Assembly: GCA_029880625.1 (NCBI GenBank)
Contig: JAOUOA010000216.1
Coordinates: forward strand, 1 to 5,771
From: Spirochaetia bacterium
GTDB taxonomy: Bacteria; Spirochaetota; Leptospiria; Leptospirales; Leptonemataceae
Length of the DNA stretch: 5,771 bases
Direction of reading: 5' to 3'
The position numbers and the translations under genes are program-made. Below the pieces are notes generated by a model, which was not told the DNA's origin, ran no database searches, and saw only the letters and a list, made by a program, of their open reading frames with translations. Shown here piece after piece: positions 1 through 5,771 of the stretch (position 1 is its first letter; each line of letters starts with the position of its first letter).

Positions 1-1538
1 TTGGAGGAGCTTTGTTTATAATGGCTTTATACCATCTTGCTCTGTATTTTCTGCGTCAGAAGGAGATTTCGAATTTATTTTTCAGCATTATGAGTCTGGT
101 TACTTCATTGCGTTCACTCACAACGGGAGAAGTTTATTTAATGCATATTTTCCCGAATCTACCTTTTGATTTATTTTTTAAAGTGGATGTACTGACAATT
201 TATATTGCTCTTCCTTCTTTAATATTATTTACCAGTTCCCTTTACCCTCTGGATTCAAATAAATGGATTAATCGAATATTTCTAGTTTTTTCCAGTTTAC
301 TCATTGCAATCGTTATAGTGACTCCCCCTTATATTTTCAGTCAGAGCATAAATGCATTTGTAATGATTGCTTTTCTTGGATTAATTTACACTTTTTTCAT
401 AATTGGACGCGCTTCGATCCACAAAAGAGACGGTGCAATGATATTTATCGGCGGGTTTTCTCTTATTTTTTCAGCAACTATAAACGACATGCTGCATGAC
501 AATCAGGTTATTGATACAGGATATTTCCTTGCCTATGGTCTATTTGGTTTTATCTTTGCACAATCCTTTTTACTTTCAAGAAGATTTGCACGAGCATTCA
601 TGATTGTTGAAAATCTTACTGATGATCTTAAAAAAACAAATACAGCACTTTCACGTTTTGTACCGCGTGAATTTCTTGATCTATTGCTAAAAGAAAGCAT
701 TCTCGATGTAAGATTGGGAGATCAGGTCCAAAGAGAGATGACAGTGGCATTCGCCGACATTCGAAACTTCACTACACTGGTTGAAAATTTCACACCTGAA
801 GAAAGTTTTGATTTCGTAAATCAATATTTGAGTCGAATGAATCCGGCCATCAAAAAGCATGGAGGATTTATCGACAAATATATTGGCGACGCCATCATGG
901 CTCTCTTTCCGGCAGATCCTGAGGACGCCATCGATGCGGCAGTTGAAATGTTTCGCGCACTGGATGTATACAACAGAGAACGCAGGGCAAACAATTCTCA
1001 GGACATACGTATCGGAATCGGAATTCATACAGGGAACTTGATGCTCGGCACGGTAGGCGGAGAAGAACGAATGGACGGAACAGTAATTTCAGAATCGGTG
1101 AATCTTACTTCAAGATTGGAAAGTCTGACCAAGATATATGGAGCCCCTTTAATTATAAGCAATACAACCGTTGATAAATTACAATCTACAAAAAAATACA
1201 GAATGCGCGTTCTCGATATGGTAAAAGTCCGTGGAAGTACAAAAAATACTTTTTTGATTGAAGTCATTGATGCAGAATTAAACCCTGAGATTATAGAAAA
1301 AAAAATGCTTACACGCAAGAAATATCTTGATGGACTGTATGAATTTCTAAACGGAAATTTTTCAAATTCAGCAGAAATATTTAAAGAACTGATTAAAGAA
1401 TTTTCCGAAGACAAAGCATCCAATCTACTGTTAACAAGGAGCGAGCATTTTCTGCAATTTGGTCCTCCCGAGGGATGGAAAAACGCTAATTTCCCGGGCC
1501 CCGGCGAAAAGAAATTGACAGAACAGGTCTTCGGATAA
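1..1538 (+). CDS. Membrane-bound class III adenylate cyclase with 7TMR-DISM-type sensor, 5' truncated by window edge
   Basis: It probably makes cAMP from ATP at the inner face of the cytoplasmic membrane. The frame is open to the window edge (first full codon at 3), and the first residues already form a membrane helix, so the TTG at 12 and ATG at 21 are unlikely starts. Numbering from TTG 12, seven hydrophobic segments lie near 1-14, 21-37, 58-78, 88-104, 113-131, 140-157 and 170-189, resembling 7TMR-DISM sensors. A helical linker (about 197-215) and RFVPREFLDLL precede the cyclase domain (about 241-400). Metal-binding D249 and D293, substrate-selecting K289 and T357, and transition-state N364 and R368 are all present. 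The Lys/Thr pair is the class IIIb adenylate type and argues against guanylate cyclase. A tail (about 415-508) containing YLDGLYEFLNGNFSNSAEIF resembles one TPR-like unit. A periplasmic sensor domain probably lies upstream, outside the window. The gene converges on the regulator pair. Confidence 0.93.
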   Translation, partial: GGALFIMALYHLALYFLRQKEISNLFFSIMSLVTSLRSLTTGEVYLMHIFPNLPFDLFFKVDVLTIYIALPSLILFTSSLYPLDSNKWINRIFLVFSSLLIAIVIVTPPYIFSQSINAFVMIAFLGLIYTFFIIGRASIHKRDGAMIFIGGFSLIFSATINDMLHDNQVIDTGYFLAYGLFGFIFAQSFLLSRRFARAFMIVENLTDDLKKTNTALSRFVPREFLDLLLKESILDVRLGDQVQREMTVAFADIRNFTTLVENFTPEESFDFVNQYLSRMNPAIKKHGGFIDKYIGDAIMALFPADPEDAIDAAVEMFRALDVYNRERRANNSQDIRIGIGIHTGNLMLGTVGGEERMDGTVISESVNLTSRLESLTKIYGAPLIISNTTVDKLQSTKKYRMRVLDMVKVRGSTKNTFLIEVIDAELNPEIIEKKMLTRKKYLDGLYEFLNGNFSNSAEIFKELIKEFSEDKASNLLLTRSEHFLQFGPPEGWKNANFPGPGEKKLTEQVFG

Positions 1539-1883
1539 ATCCACTGGAAGTTTTATAGGTCCATTTATTTTCGATATATTGATTTTATCAAGGTAATGCA
1601 TAAATGTGTCTTCACTTAGTTAAAAATCGATTAAAGAAATTAATCATATCATAAAAACAATTAAATAAATTCCAGACCTCTTTTTATCAATGGACAACTA
1701 GACAATTATTTTAAAACTGCAGAAGAACAAATAAAGTTAAAATTTAATTATATCAGTCCTGGATGGAATCAGATTTTCACCCTTCTTTCTGAATTAAATA
1801 GCGCACTATCCCGTCCAGTTGATCAATTTATATGTCTCGGATTCAACAAAGATGCGACGAGCAAGGTCAAAAGCTGCAGATGC
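1539..1883. other. Convergent intergenic region
   Basis: This is the 345-base gap between the cyclase stop and the end of the downstream regulator, which is read from the other strand. The first part (about 1539-1664) is very AT-rich, with stops in all forward frames. Its only structures are weak AT stems, such as GATTAA/TTAATC at 1629-1645 with a 5-base loop and TTGAT/ATCAA around 1578-1592. Neither has the GC stem and T-run of a convincing terminator. The second part holds the start-less open stretch annotated separately. No tRNA, IS end or strong promoter was recognised. Confidence 0.6.
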
Positions 1884-1889
1884 CTATAA
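1665..1889 (+). pseudogene. Possible gene remnant, unrecognised
   Basis: This frame runs 74 codons from the stop at 1662-1664 to the TAA at 1887-1889 in DNA where stops are frequent. It contains no ATG, GTG or TTG, so it cannot be translated as an ordinary gene. The conceptual protein has a mixed, protein-like composition, including NYISPGWNQIFTLLSELNSA and SRPVDQFICLGFNKDA, rather than the Lys/Asn/Ile-rich output of random AT-rich DNA. The region upstream has stops in every forward frame, so a 5' part is missing. The family is not recognised. The frame overlaps the last codons of the convergent regulator by six bases. It could be the tail of a decayed or deleted gene, or simply a chance open frame. 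Confidence 0.25.
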
Positions 1890-3014
1890 TTTTTTAATCC
1901 ACTGTTTCGGCGAAAATCCTGTCTCTTTTTTAAAAGCCCTGTAAAATGAAGAAGGGTTGTTATAACCCACATCATAACTGAGTTTCAAAATATTAGCGTC
2001 CCTGCTTTTTTTTAAAATCGTCTTTGCTTCCTGAATCCTATAAAAGTTAATAAATTCAGAGAAGTTCTGATCTCTGTGCTGGTTCAGATAGGCGGAAAAT
2101 TCATGCGAAGAAATGCCGATCTCTCGGGCTATAACCGGCATCGTCACTCCCTCATTCAGGTGAAGTTTTTTTTCCTCCATGGCGGAGCTTACCAATCGGG
2201 AAACTTTTTCCAGATTCAAACCGCTTAAAACAGGGCTCCGGTATCGGTCAATGCTGAAGGTTTTGACATCAAAAAAGACCGCTCCATGTTTAAAAAAATA
2301 GGGAAAGATCTGAAAGCAGCCATAAAAGATAAATACTGTAGAATAAAAAAATGCAAATTCAGCAGATGAAAGACCCCAGGGAAAGATTACACTGAATACA
2401 TTTCTCACCTGAAACGACATTACAAAAACAACGAATGCGGCAAAAAATCCAGATGCAGCGACTACAAAAGGAACCTTTTTCAGAGGCACTTTTTCAAACC
2501 GTAAGCTTTTTATGAGCTGATACATTGCAAAAATAGAAACAAATGCATGCAGCCCGACATAAAGGCTGAAAGTAATAGGATCGAAAAATCCAGTAATCCT
2601 TTCATCTACAACGCTCTTATTTACAATCAAAAGCTGATCGTTATAATCAAAAGAAGTATTTATAAACCATGCAGCTATCATGTATAACGGGAGCAGAAAA
2701 ACAAACGAATAACTCCATTTCCACTTCAAGGGGGATCTTGCATTGAAAGCTGCTGTCAGACTCATCAGTATCATTGTGATTGAGGATACGACGATGTCGG
2801 TTCCCAGAATCCAGGGAATTTCGTTAATCAATCCGATTTTTACAATAGCTGCATAAATAACGATATAGGATAAAAAAAAGAGAGTCAATCCGATTGTCAG
2901 ACCTGTTGGATCTCTATATTTTGGAATATACAACAGGCTGTTAATGAAGAAAAAAAGTCCTGTCGAAAAAAGAATTCCTGAAAAGAAAAAAATCTGCGGT
3001 CCGATATTTTCCAA
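1884..3014 (-). CDS. Seven-helix membrane protein fused to AraC-type DNA-binding domain (second paralogue)
   Basis: This is probably a membrane-bound one-component transcription regulator of 376 residues. Hydrophobic segments lie near 8-29, 38-60, 67-90, 103-120, 147-168, 181-201 and 213-238. Basic loops between helices 1-2 (PKYR), 3-4 (RSPLKWKW) and 5-6 (KSLRFEKVPLKK), and after helix 7, place these parts and the C-terminus in the cytoplasm and the N-terminus outside. The C-terminal 98 residues form an AraC-type double helix-turn-helix. The first helix-turn-helix is near 291-312 (MPVIAREIGISSHEFSAYLN) and the second near 340-366 (ILKLSYDVGYNNPSSFYRAF, then KKETGFSP). The start is TTG at 3012-3014; its site AGAGGA lies 9 bases upstream and overlaps the preceding gene's stop. 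The neighbour upstream is a full-length paralogue, about 58% identical by hand count. Neither ligand nor target genes can be read from the sequence. AraC output is secure; the sensing role is inferred. Confidence 0.92.
   Translation of the reverse strand: MENIGPQIFFFSGILFSTGLFFFINSLLYIPKYRDPTGLTIGLTLFFLSYIVIYAAIVKIGLINEIPWILGTDIVVSSITMILMSLTAAFNARSPLKWKWSYSFVFLLPLYMIAAWFINTSFDYNDQLLIVNKSVVDERITGFFDPITFSLYVGLHAFVSIFAMYQLIKSLRFEKVPLKKVPFVVAASGFFAAFVVFVMSFQVRNVFSVIFPWGLSSAEFAFFYSTVFIFYGCFQIFPYFFKHGAVFFDVKTFSIDRYRSPVLSGLNLEKVSRLVSSAMEEKKLHLNEGVTMPVIAREIGISSHEFSAYLNQHRDQNFSEFINFYRIQEAKTILKKSRDANILKLSYDVGYNNPSSFYRAFKKETGFSPKQWIKKL
2383..2417 (-). repeat. 35-bp exact repeat, copy in second paralogue
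   Basis: This 35-base block is identical to 3527-3561 in the other paralogue. It encodes SFQVRNVFSVI plus one base on each side. No synonymous difference occurs across eleven codons, unlike other conserved stretches of the pair. The next base differs at both ends. Confidence 0.85.
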
Positions 3015-3023
3015 AATCCTGAT

Positions 3024-3029
3024 TCCTCT
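3024..3029 (-). promoter_or_regulatory. Ribosome binding site overlapping the upstream stop codon
   Basis: On the minus strand AGAGGA sits 9 bases before the TTG start at 3014, and its first two bases are the last two of the TAG stop (3028-3030) of the upstream paralogue. Only 13 bases separate the two coding regions. The layout fits one transcript and translational coupling, and it supports the TTG as start, because no ATG lies nearby. Confidence 0.7.
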
Positions 3030-4158
3030 AAACTAAATTTTTCCATTCTTTCGGCGAAAGCCCTGTCTCTTTTTTAAATGCACGGTAAAACGTCGAAGGA
3101 TTATTATAACCTACATCGTAGCTGAGTTTCAGTATATTTACATCCTTACTTTTTTTTAAGATTGCCTTTGCCTCCTGAATTCTGTAATAATTTATAAACT
3201 CTGAAAAATTCTGATTTCGAAACTGATTCAGATAAGCTGAAAAATCATGAGAAGTAATACCGATTTCTCTGGCAACACCGGGCATGGTAATCTCTTCATC
3301 CAGATAGGGTTTTTTGTTCAGCATGGTGACGCTCACCATCTCAGAGACATTCACCAGATTGCTACCGCTCAATGCCGGACTCCAGTATCGATCAATGTGA
3401 AAACTTCTGGCATCAAAAAAAACGGCGCCATGTTTGAATAGATAGGGAAACGTCTGAAAAAATATAAAAAAGATAAATGATGCGGAGTAAAAAAAAGCAA
3501 ATTCAGCTGCAGTAAGACCCAGGGGTAAGATTACACTGAATACATTTCTCACCTGAAACGATGTCATAAAAATAATCCCCAGCAAAAGAACGACCGCTCC
3601 CAGAACAACCCTGGGAGTCAATTTTTCGGGAACTTTGTCAAGTTTGAAGCTTTGTTTCAGCTGATACATATAAAAAACAGGTACAAATCCATGCATCAAT
3701 AGATAAACTCCAAATGTAAATGGATCATAATATCTGCTTATACTTCCGTGTTGTATGCTTTCTTTTACAATCATGGATTGTTGATTCAAATCAAAATGCA
3801 GATTCATAATCCACACAATAAACAGATATAGAGGAAAGATCAAAATAATCCAGTATTTCCGATTCCATTTCAGAGGAGTAAGGCTGTTCAGTGAAGCATT
3901 CATGATCATGCTTATAAAGGTCAGTGCGGTTACGGGAATATCGCTGCCGAAAAGCCAGGGGAAATGAAAAATAGCACCGTTTTTAACAAGACCGGCATAG
4001 ATCATTAAATAAGATATTAAAAATAAATTCAGCCCCCCGGTCAGAGCAACCGGATTTTTTAAACCGAACAGATATAATAAACTGTTAAAAAATAAAAAAT
4101 AACCTGTGGCAAAAATCATTCCTGAAAAGAAAAAATCCTGCAGTCCGATGTTTTCCAA
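3028..4158 (-). CDS. Seven-helix membrane protein fused to AraC-type DNA-binding domain (first paralogue)
   Basis: A 376-residue protein with the same plan as its downstream neighbour: seven predicted membrane helices over about residues 8-238, then an AraC-type DNA-binding domain over about 279-376. The first helix-turn-helix is MPGVAREIGITSHDFSAYLN; the second runs from ILKLSYDVGYNNPSTFYRAF through KKETGLSPKEW. The paralogues align end to end without a gap. Identity is about 52% over residues 1-100, 37% over 101-200, 69% over 201-278 and 76% over the DNA-binding part. The near-invariant pieces are SFQVRNVFSVI (before helix 7) and FKHGAVFFD (after it). The start is TTG at 4156-4158 with AGGA 7 bases upstream, and both paralogues begin MENIG. 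It is probably the first gene of a two-gene operon. The paralogues may bind related sites and recognise different signals, but this is inference. Confidence 0.92.
   Translation of the reverse strand: MENIGLQDFFFSGMIFATGYFLFFNSLLYLFGLKNPVALTGGLNLFLISYLMIYAGLVKNGAIFHFPWLFGSDIPVTALTFISMIMNASLNSLTPLKWNRKYWIILIFPLYLFIVWIMNLHFDLNQQSMIVKESIQHGSISRYYDPFTFGVYLLMHGFVPVFYMYQLKQSFKLDKVPEKLTPRVVLGAVVLLLGIIFMTSFQVRNVFSVILPLGLTAAEFAFFYSASFIFFIFFQTFPYLFKHGAVFFDARSFHIDRYWSPALSGSNLVNVSEMVSVTMLNKKPYLDEEITMPGVAREIGITSHDFSAYLNQFRNQNFSEFINYYRIQEAKAILKKSKDVNILKLSYDVGYNNPSTFYRAFKKETGLSPKEWKNLV
3527..3561 (-). repeat. 35-bp exact repeat, copy in first paralogue
   Basis: This copy matches 2383-2417 base for base and encodes the same segment of the predicted outer loop between helices 6 and 7. 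The spacing between copies equals the gene-to-gene distance, so this is a conserved or converted part of the duplication rather than a mobile repeat. Confidence 0.85.
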
Positions 4159-4177
4159 TATCCTGTCCTTTTTTGCA

Positions 4178-4191
4178 TTTGATACATCAAA
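4178..4191. promoter_or_regulatory. 14-bp palindrome upstream of the regulator pair, possible operator
   Basis: TTTGAT-AC-ATCAAA is a perfect 6-bp inverted repeat with a 2-base centre, lying 19 bases before the TTG start at 4158. It overlaps a weak minus-strand promoter candidate: TTGAAT (read from 4208-4203), an 18-base spacer, then TATCAA (4184-4179). A symmetric site over a -10 region would suit repressor control, but short AT-rich palindromes also arise by chance, and AraC proteins usually prefer direct repeats. Confidence 0.3.
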
Positions 4192-4273
4192 AAATCAGTG
4201 ATATTCAATTTCAGAAAAAGGGGTATAGAGTCTACAGAAGTTTTTTAAAAAATAGAAAAAATGAATTCCCGGT

Positions 4274-4305
4274 AAATAGAAACTGCGGCCTCAGGAAGGC
4301 CGCAG
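4274..4305 (-). terminator. Stem-loop terminator after the lipoprotein gene
   Basis: CTGCGGCCT (4283-4291) and AGGCCGCAG (4297-4305) form a perfect 9-bp GC-rich stem around a 5-base loop in otherwise AT-rich DNA. Read on the minus strand, it lies about 85 bases past the lipoprotein stop and is followed by TTTCTATTT, a T-rich though interrupted tract. It would separate the lipoprotein transcript from the regulator operon. On the plus strand only A-rich sequence follows, so termination in that direction is unlikely. Confidence 0.65.
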
Positions 4306-4389
4306 AAAAGGTATTTAGCAGAAAAGCTATTTAAAGGAATATTATATTTATAAACTGGATACAACAGGAGTTATCCAGGAAAAATGAAT

Positions 4390-5130
4390 TTAATTCCTGC
4401 ACCTTGATACACACCTGTTGAATTCAGAACTGTCATCGATATATGAACAGCTACGCTTGCAGGAGTTCAGAATCCTGATTTCCTCATCACGTTGTGCTTT
4501 GGTTCTGCTTTTCGTAACTTCACCTGACAGATTGAACCATAAATCGGACCCAGCGGTATATTGTTTCCCGCCAAAAGAATGATTTCCCGACAGAAGAGCC
4601 CAATTTGGCTTCCCTTCTTTGAATTCCATCTCTGTCCCCTTCTTGAATTTCAGAGTGTTGTATTCCTTATCCTGACCAAGCTCAAGGGATTTGAGGACAA
4701 ATTTAGCATTTCCTAATGCCATTTGAATCAAAACAAAATATCCCGGCCAGATATTTTCCTTAACATTTGCTTTGCTGCCTGCAGGAATTTCAATGTTACT
4801 GATTGTGATATCATTTGTAGGCTTGATCCATTCGATCATTTTTGGGTTTGAATTGAGTCCAATCAATTGACCCGTGGAAGAGATTCCGATTCTTGTTCCT
4901 TTGCTCAGTTGAGTTTTATGGACTTTGGTATCCTGCTTGAGTTTTATCTCTTTTTCTCTGCGGGCAGAATGGCGATCCAGAACTTCAAACTGTTCTTTTT
5001 TCATTTTCCCCATAGCAGTCGCTCCGCAACCAATTCCTGATCCTGCCGTGAAGAGCAGTAAAGCAGCTGAAAGCAGAATCTTTGCTGCAGTTTTACTGCG
5101 TATATTTTTTAATTGAAAATTATTTTCCAT
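4390..5130 (-). CDS. Predicted lipoprotein of unknown function with C-terminal twin CX3C motif
   Basis: A 246-residue exported protein of no recognised family. A basic N-region (K8, R11, K13, K17) and a hydrophobic core (about 18-31) lead to GIGC, with C35 as the likely lipidated residue. Gly at -3 is unlike the E. coli consensus, but spirochaete lipoboxes are looser, so a plain membrane anchor remains possible. The mature part starts charged (about 41-75, Lys/Glu/Arg-rich), then becomes a mixed, probably beta-rich region (about 78-205). It ends with C224-X3-C228 and C240-X3-C244, which could form two disulfides across a helical hairpin. I chose ATG 5128-5130 because GGAG lies 9 bases upstream. 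The in-frame TTG at 5143-5145 is part of that TTGGAG site, so the longer version with five extra residues is unlikely. The gene has its own promoter and terminator candidates. Confidence 0.85.
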   Translation of the reverse strand: MENNFQLKNIRSKTAAKILLSAALLLFTAGSGIGCGATAMGKMKKEQFEVLDRHSARREKEIKLKQDTKVHKTQLSKGTRIGISSTGQLIGLNSNPKMIEWIKPTNDITISNIEIPAGSKANVKENIWPGYFVLIQMALGNAKFVLKSLELGQDKEYNTLKFKKGTEMEFKEGKPNWALLSGNHSFGGKQYTAGSDLWFNLSGEVTKSRTKAQRDEEIRILNSCKRSCSYIDDSSEFNRCVSRCRN

Positions 5131-5167
5131 AAGTTGGAACTCCAAATTTGTTTTAAATTTAGCCCGG

Positions 5168-5196
5168 ATTATAGAACCAAAGATCGTGTCTGTCCT
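5168..5196 (-). promoter_or_regulatory. Sigma-70-type promoter for the lipoprotein gene
   Basis: On the minus strand AGGACA (5196-5191) is followed by a 17-base spacer and a perfect TATAAT (5173-5168). Transcription would start near 5161, giving a leader of about 30 bases that includes the GGAG site before ATG 5130. The spacing and -10 match are good, and four of six -35 bases match TTGACA. Confidence 0.6.
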
Positions 5197-5315
5197 CGCA
5201 TTTTATAAATTGCGAATGATTTTTATAAAAAACTTTTAAATTTGTATTTTTTATATACTTGTATCTATCAGACATTATAGATAATTTCTAACAAATGAAA
5301 GAGTCTAAAATTGTC

Positions 5316-5343
5316 TGGACAGATCCGTTCTGAAAAATATAAT
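5316..5343 (+). promoter_or_regulatory. Sigma-70-type promoter for the gene at 5365
   Basis: TGGACA (5316-5321, five of six bases of TTGACA), a 16-base spacer and a perfect TATAAT (5338-5343) lie just before the gene. Transcription would start near 5350, giving a leader of only about 15 bases that still contains the ribosome binding site. The farther AT-rich stretch at 5221-5290 has only weaker matches. Confidence 0.6.
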
Positions 5344-5364
5344 TTAATAGTCGGAGGAAAACCC

Positions 5365-5771
5365 ATGATTGAAATTGAAGCAATATTTGCAGGTGTGACA
5401 CTTGTTTTAATTTTCTTTTCGTTTTATTACTACATTCTCTTTCGGCATATATTAAATAAAAGATCCGCAAAGACAGATTTTGAGAAAACAGCGTCAGAAA
5501 TGGGTCTTTTTAAAACTCAAACAGATGATCCTCTAATGGACAGCGTACTGAAATACAACGGCAGAGTAAAGGGCTACGATGTTACAATTACTCCTGAAGA
5601 ATCCAAAAAATTTCATATAAAACTGAAATCTGCTCCAAAGATTTGGTTCAAAAAAATATCCTGGTTTCAATTGCTGACAGGCGGTCCTGATTTGCCAAAA
5701 AAAAGATTGGCAAAAAACAATATGGTTCCCTTCACCTTTGCCAATAAAAGTGCTAATAAACTATTTCATTC
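5365..5771 (+). CDS. Unrecognised protein with one N-terminal membrane helix, 3' truncated by window edge
   Basis: An ATG at 5365 with a strong GGAGG site (5353-5357, spacing 7) opens a frame that stays open to the end of the window, giving 135 full codons. A hydrophobic segment (about 8-27, including VTLVLIFFSFYYYILF) follows an acidic N-terminus and precedes RHILNKR. By the positive-inside rule, the bulk of the protein should be cytoplasmic and anchored to the membrane. The soluble part seen so far is Lys-rich, with alternating polar and hydrophobic stretches (KYNGRVKGYDVTITPEES, FHIKLKSAP) that suggest beta strands. No catalytic motif or known family is recognised, and the rest of the protein lies beyond the window. 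The gene diverges from the lipoprotein gene and has its own close promoter. Confidence 0.85.
   Translation, partial: MIEIEAIFAGVTLVLIFFSFYYYILFRHILNKRSAKTDFEKTASEMGLFKTQTDDPLMDSVLKYNGRVKGYDVTITPEESKKFHIKLKSAPKIWFKKISWFQLLTGGPDLPKKRLAKNNMVPFTFANKSANKLFH

Larger units (their letters stand above)
1884..4158 (-). repeat. Tandem gene duplication (two 376-codon paralogues)
   Basis: Two adjacent same-strand genes of identical length align without gaps, with roughly 217 of 376 residues identical by hand count. The start context is also shared: a purine-rich site, AGGAT and then a TTG start. Synonymous differences are frequent even where the proteins are identical, so the duplication is not recent over most of its length. 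Confidence 0.85.

Noticed and set aside
741..1120. Guanylate cyclase as the product of the first gene
   Set aside because: The substrate-selecting positions are Lys and Thr rather than the Glu and Cys typical of guanylate cyclases.
687..1423. Open frames on the minus strand (687-1028 and 1025-1423) and a short plus-strand frame (859-1041) inside the cyclase gene
   Set aside because: They lie within the conserved cyclase domain and tail in other frames, lack convincing ribosome sites and look like no known protein.
1491..1507. GC-rich palindromic patch around CCCGGGCCCCGG near the cyclase 3' end, considered as a terminator stem
   Set aside because: It lies inside the coding sequence, forms no stem with a usable loop and is not followed by a T-run.
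1629..1645. GATTAA/TTAATC stem as terminator of the cyclase gene
   Set aside because: It has only six mostly AT pairs and no T-run after it; such stems are expected by chance in AT-rich DNA.
3247..3441. Plus-strand open frame of 64 codons opposite the first regulator
   Set aside because: It runs antisense to the conserved AraC domain region, and its openness follows from the constrained opposite strand.
4925..5116. Plus-strand open frame of 63 codons opposite the lipoprotein N-terminus
   Set aside because: It is antisense to the signal peptide and charged region, with no good ribosome site.
5131..5145. TTG at 5143-5145 as start of the lipoprotein, adding five residues
   Set aside because: That TTG is part of the TTGGAG ribosome site serving ATG 5128-5130, and it has no good site of its own upstream.
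5288..5470. Minus-strand open frame of 60 codons across the start of the last gene
   Set aside because: It overlaps the strong GGAGG/ATG start and promoter of the plus-strand gene and has no protein-like features.

Overview
The window looks like chromosomal DNA from a spirochaete of the Leptospira type. This is an inference. It rests on AT-rich DNA, TTG start codons on at least two genes, a 7TM-receptor/adenylate-cyclase fusion with a short repeat-like tail, membrane-embedded AraC-type regulators, and a lipoprotein with a relaxed lipobox. No rRNA, tRNA, CRISPR array or insertion sequence was seen.

Layout. (1) 1-1538, plus strand: the 3' part of a membrane-bound class III adenylate cyclase whose reading frame enters from outside the window. 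(2) 1539-1883: a gap between convergent genes holding a start-less, stop-free stretch (1665-1889) that may be a gene remnant. (3) 1884-4158, minus strand: two tandem paralogues of 376 residues each, a seven-helix membrane domain fused to a C-terminal AraC DNA-binding domain. They are 13 bases apart and probably cotranscribed, with 3028-4158 first. (4) 4159-4389: a leader with a palindrome next to the first regulator, and a 9-bp stem-loop that probably ends transcription from the next gene. (5) 4390-5130, minus strand: a lipoprotein of unknown function ending in a twin CX3C cysteine motif. (6) 5131-5364: a divergent intergenic region with one good promoter candidate for each flanking gene. (7) 5365 to the end, plus strand: the 5' part of a gene for a protein with one membrane helix and no recognised family.

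How the genes may work together. Both the cyclase and the two regulators link a seven-helix membrane part to a cytoplasmic output: cAMP synthesis in one case, DNA binding in the other. The most unusual element is the duplicated pair of receptor-like transcription factors. Their residue pattern fits an N-out, C-in topology, and their best-conserved membrane-domain segment falls in the predicted outer loop between helices 6 and 7. Nothing in the sequence shows what they sense or control. The adjacent lipoprotein gene has its own promoter and terminator, so it is a neighbour rather than an operon member.
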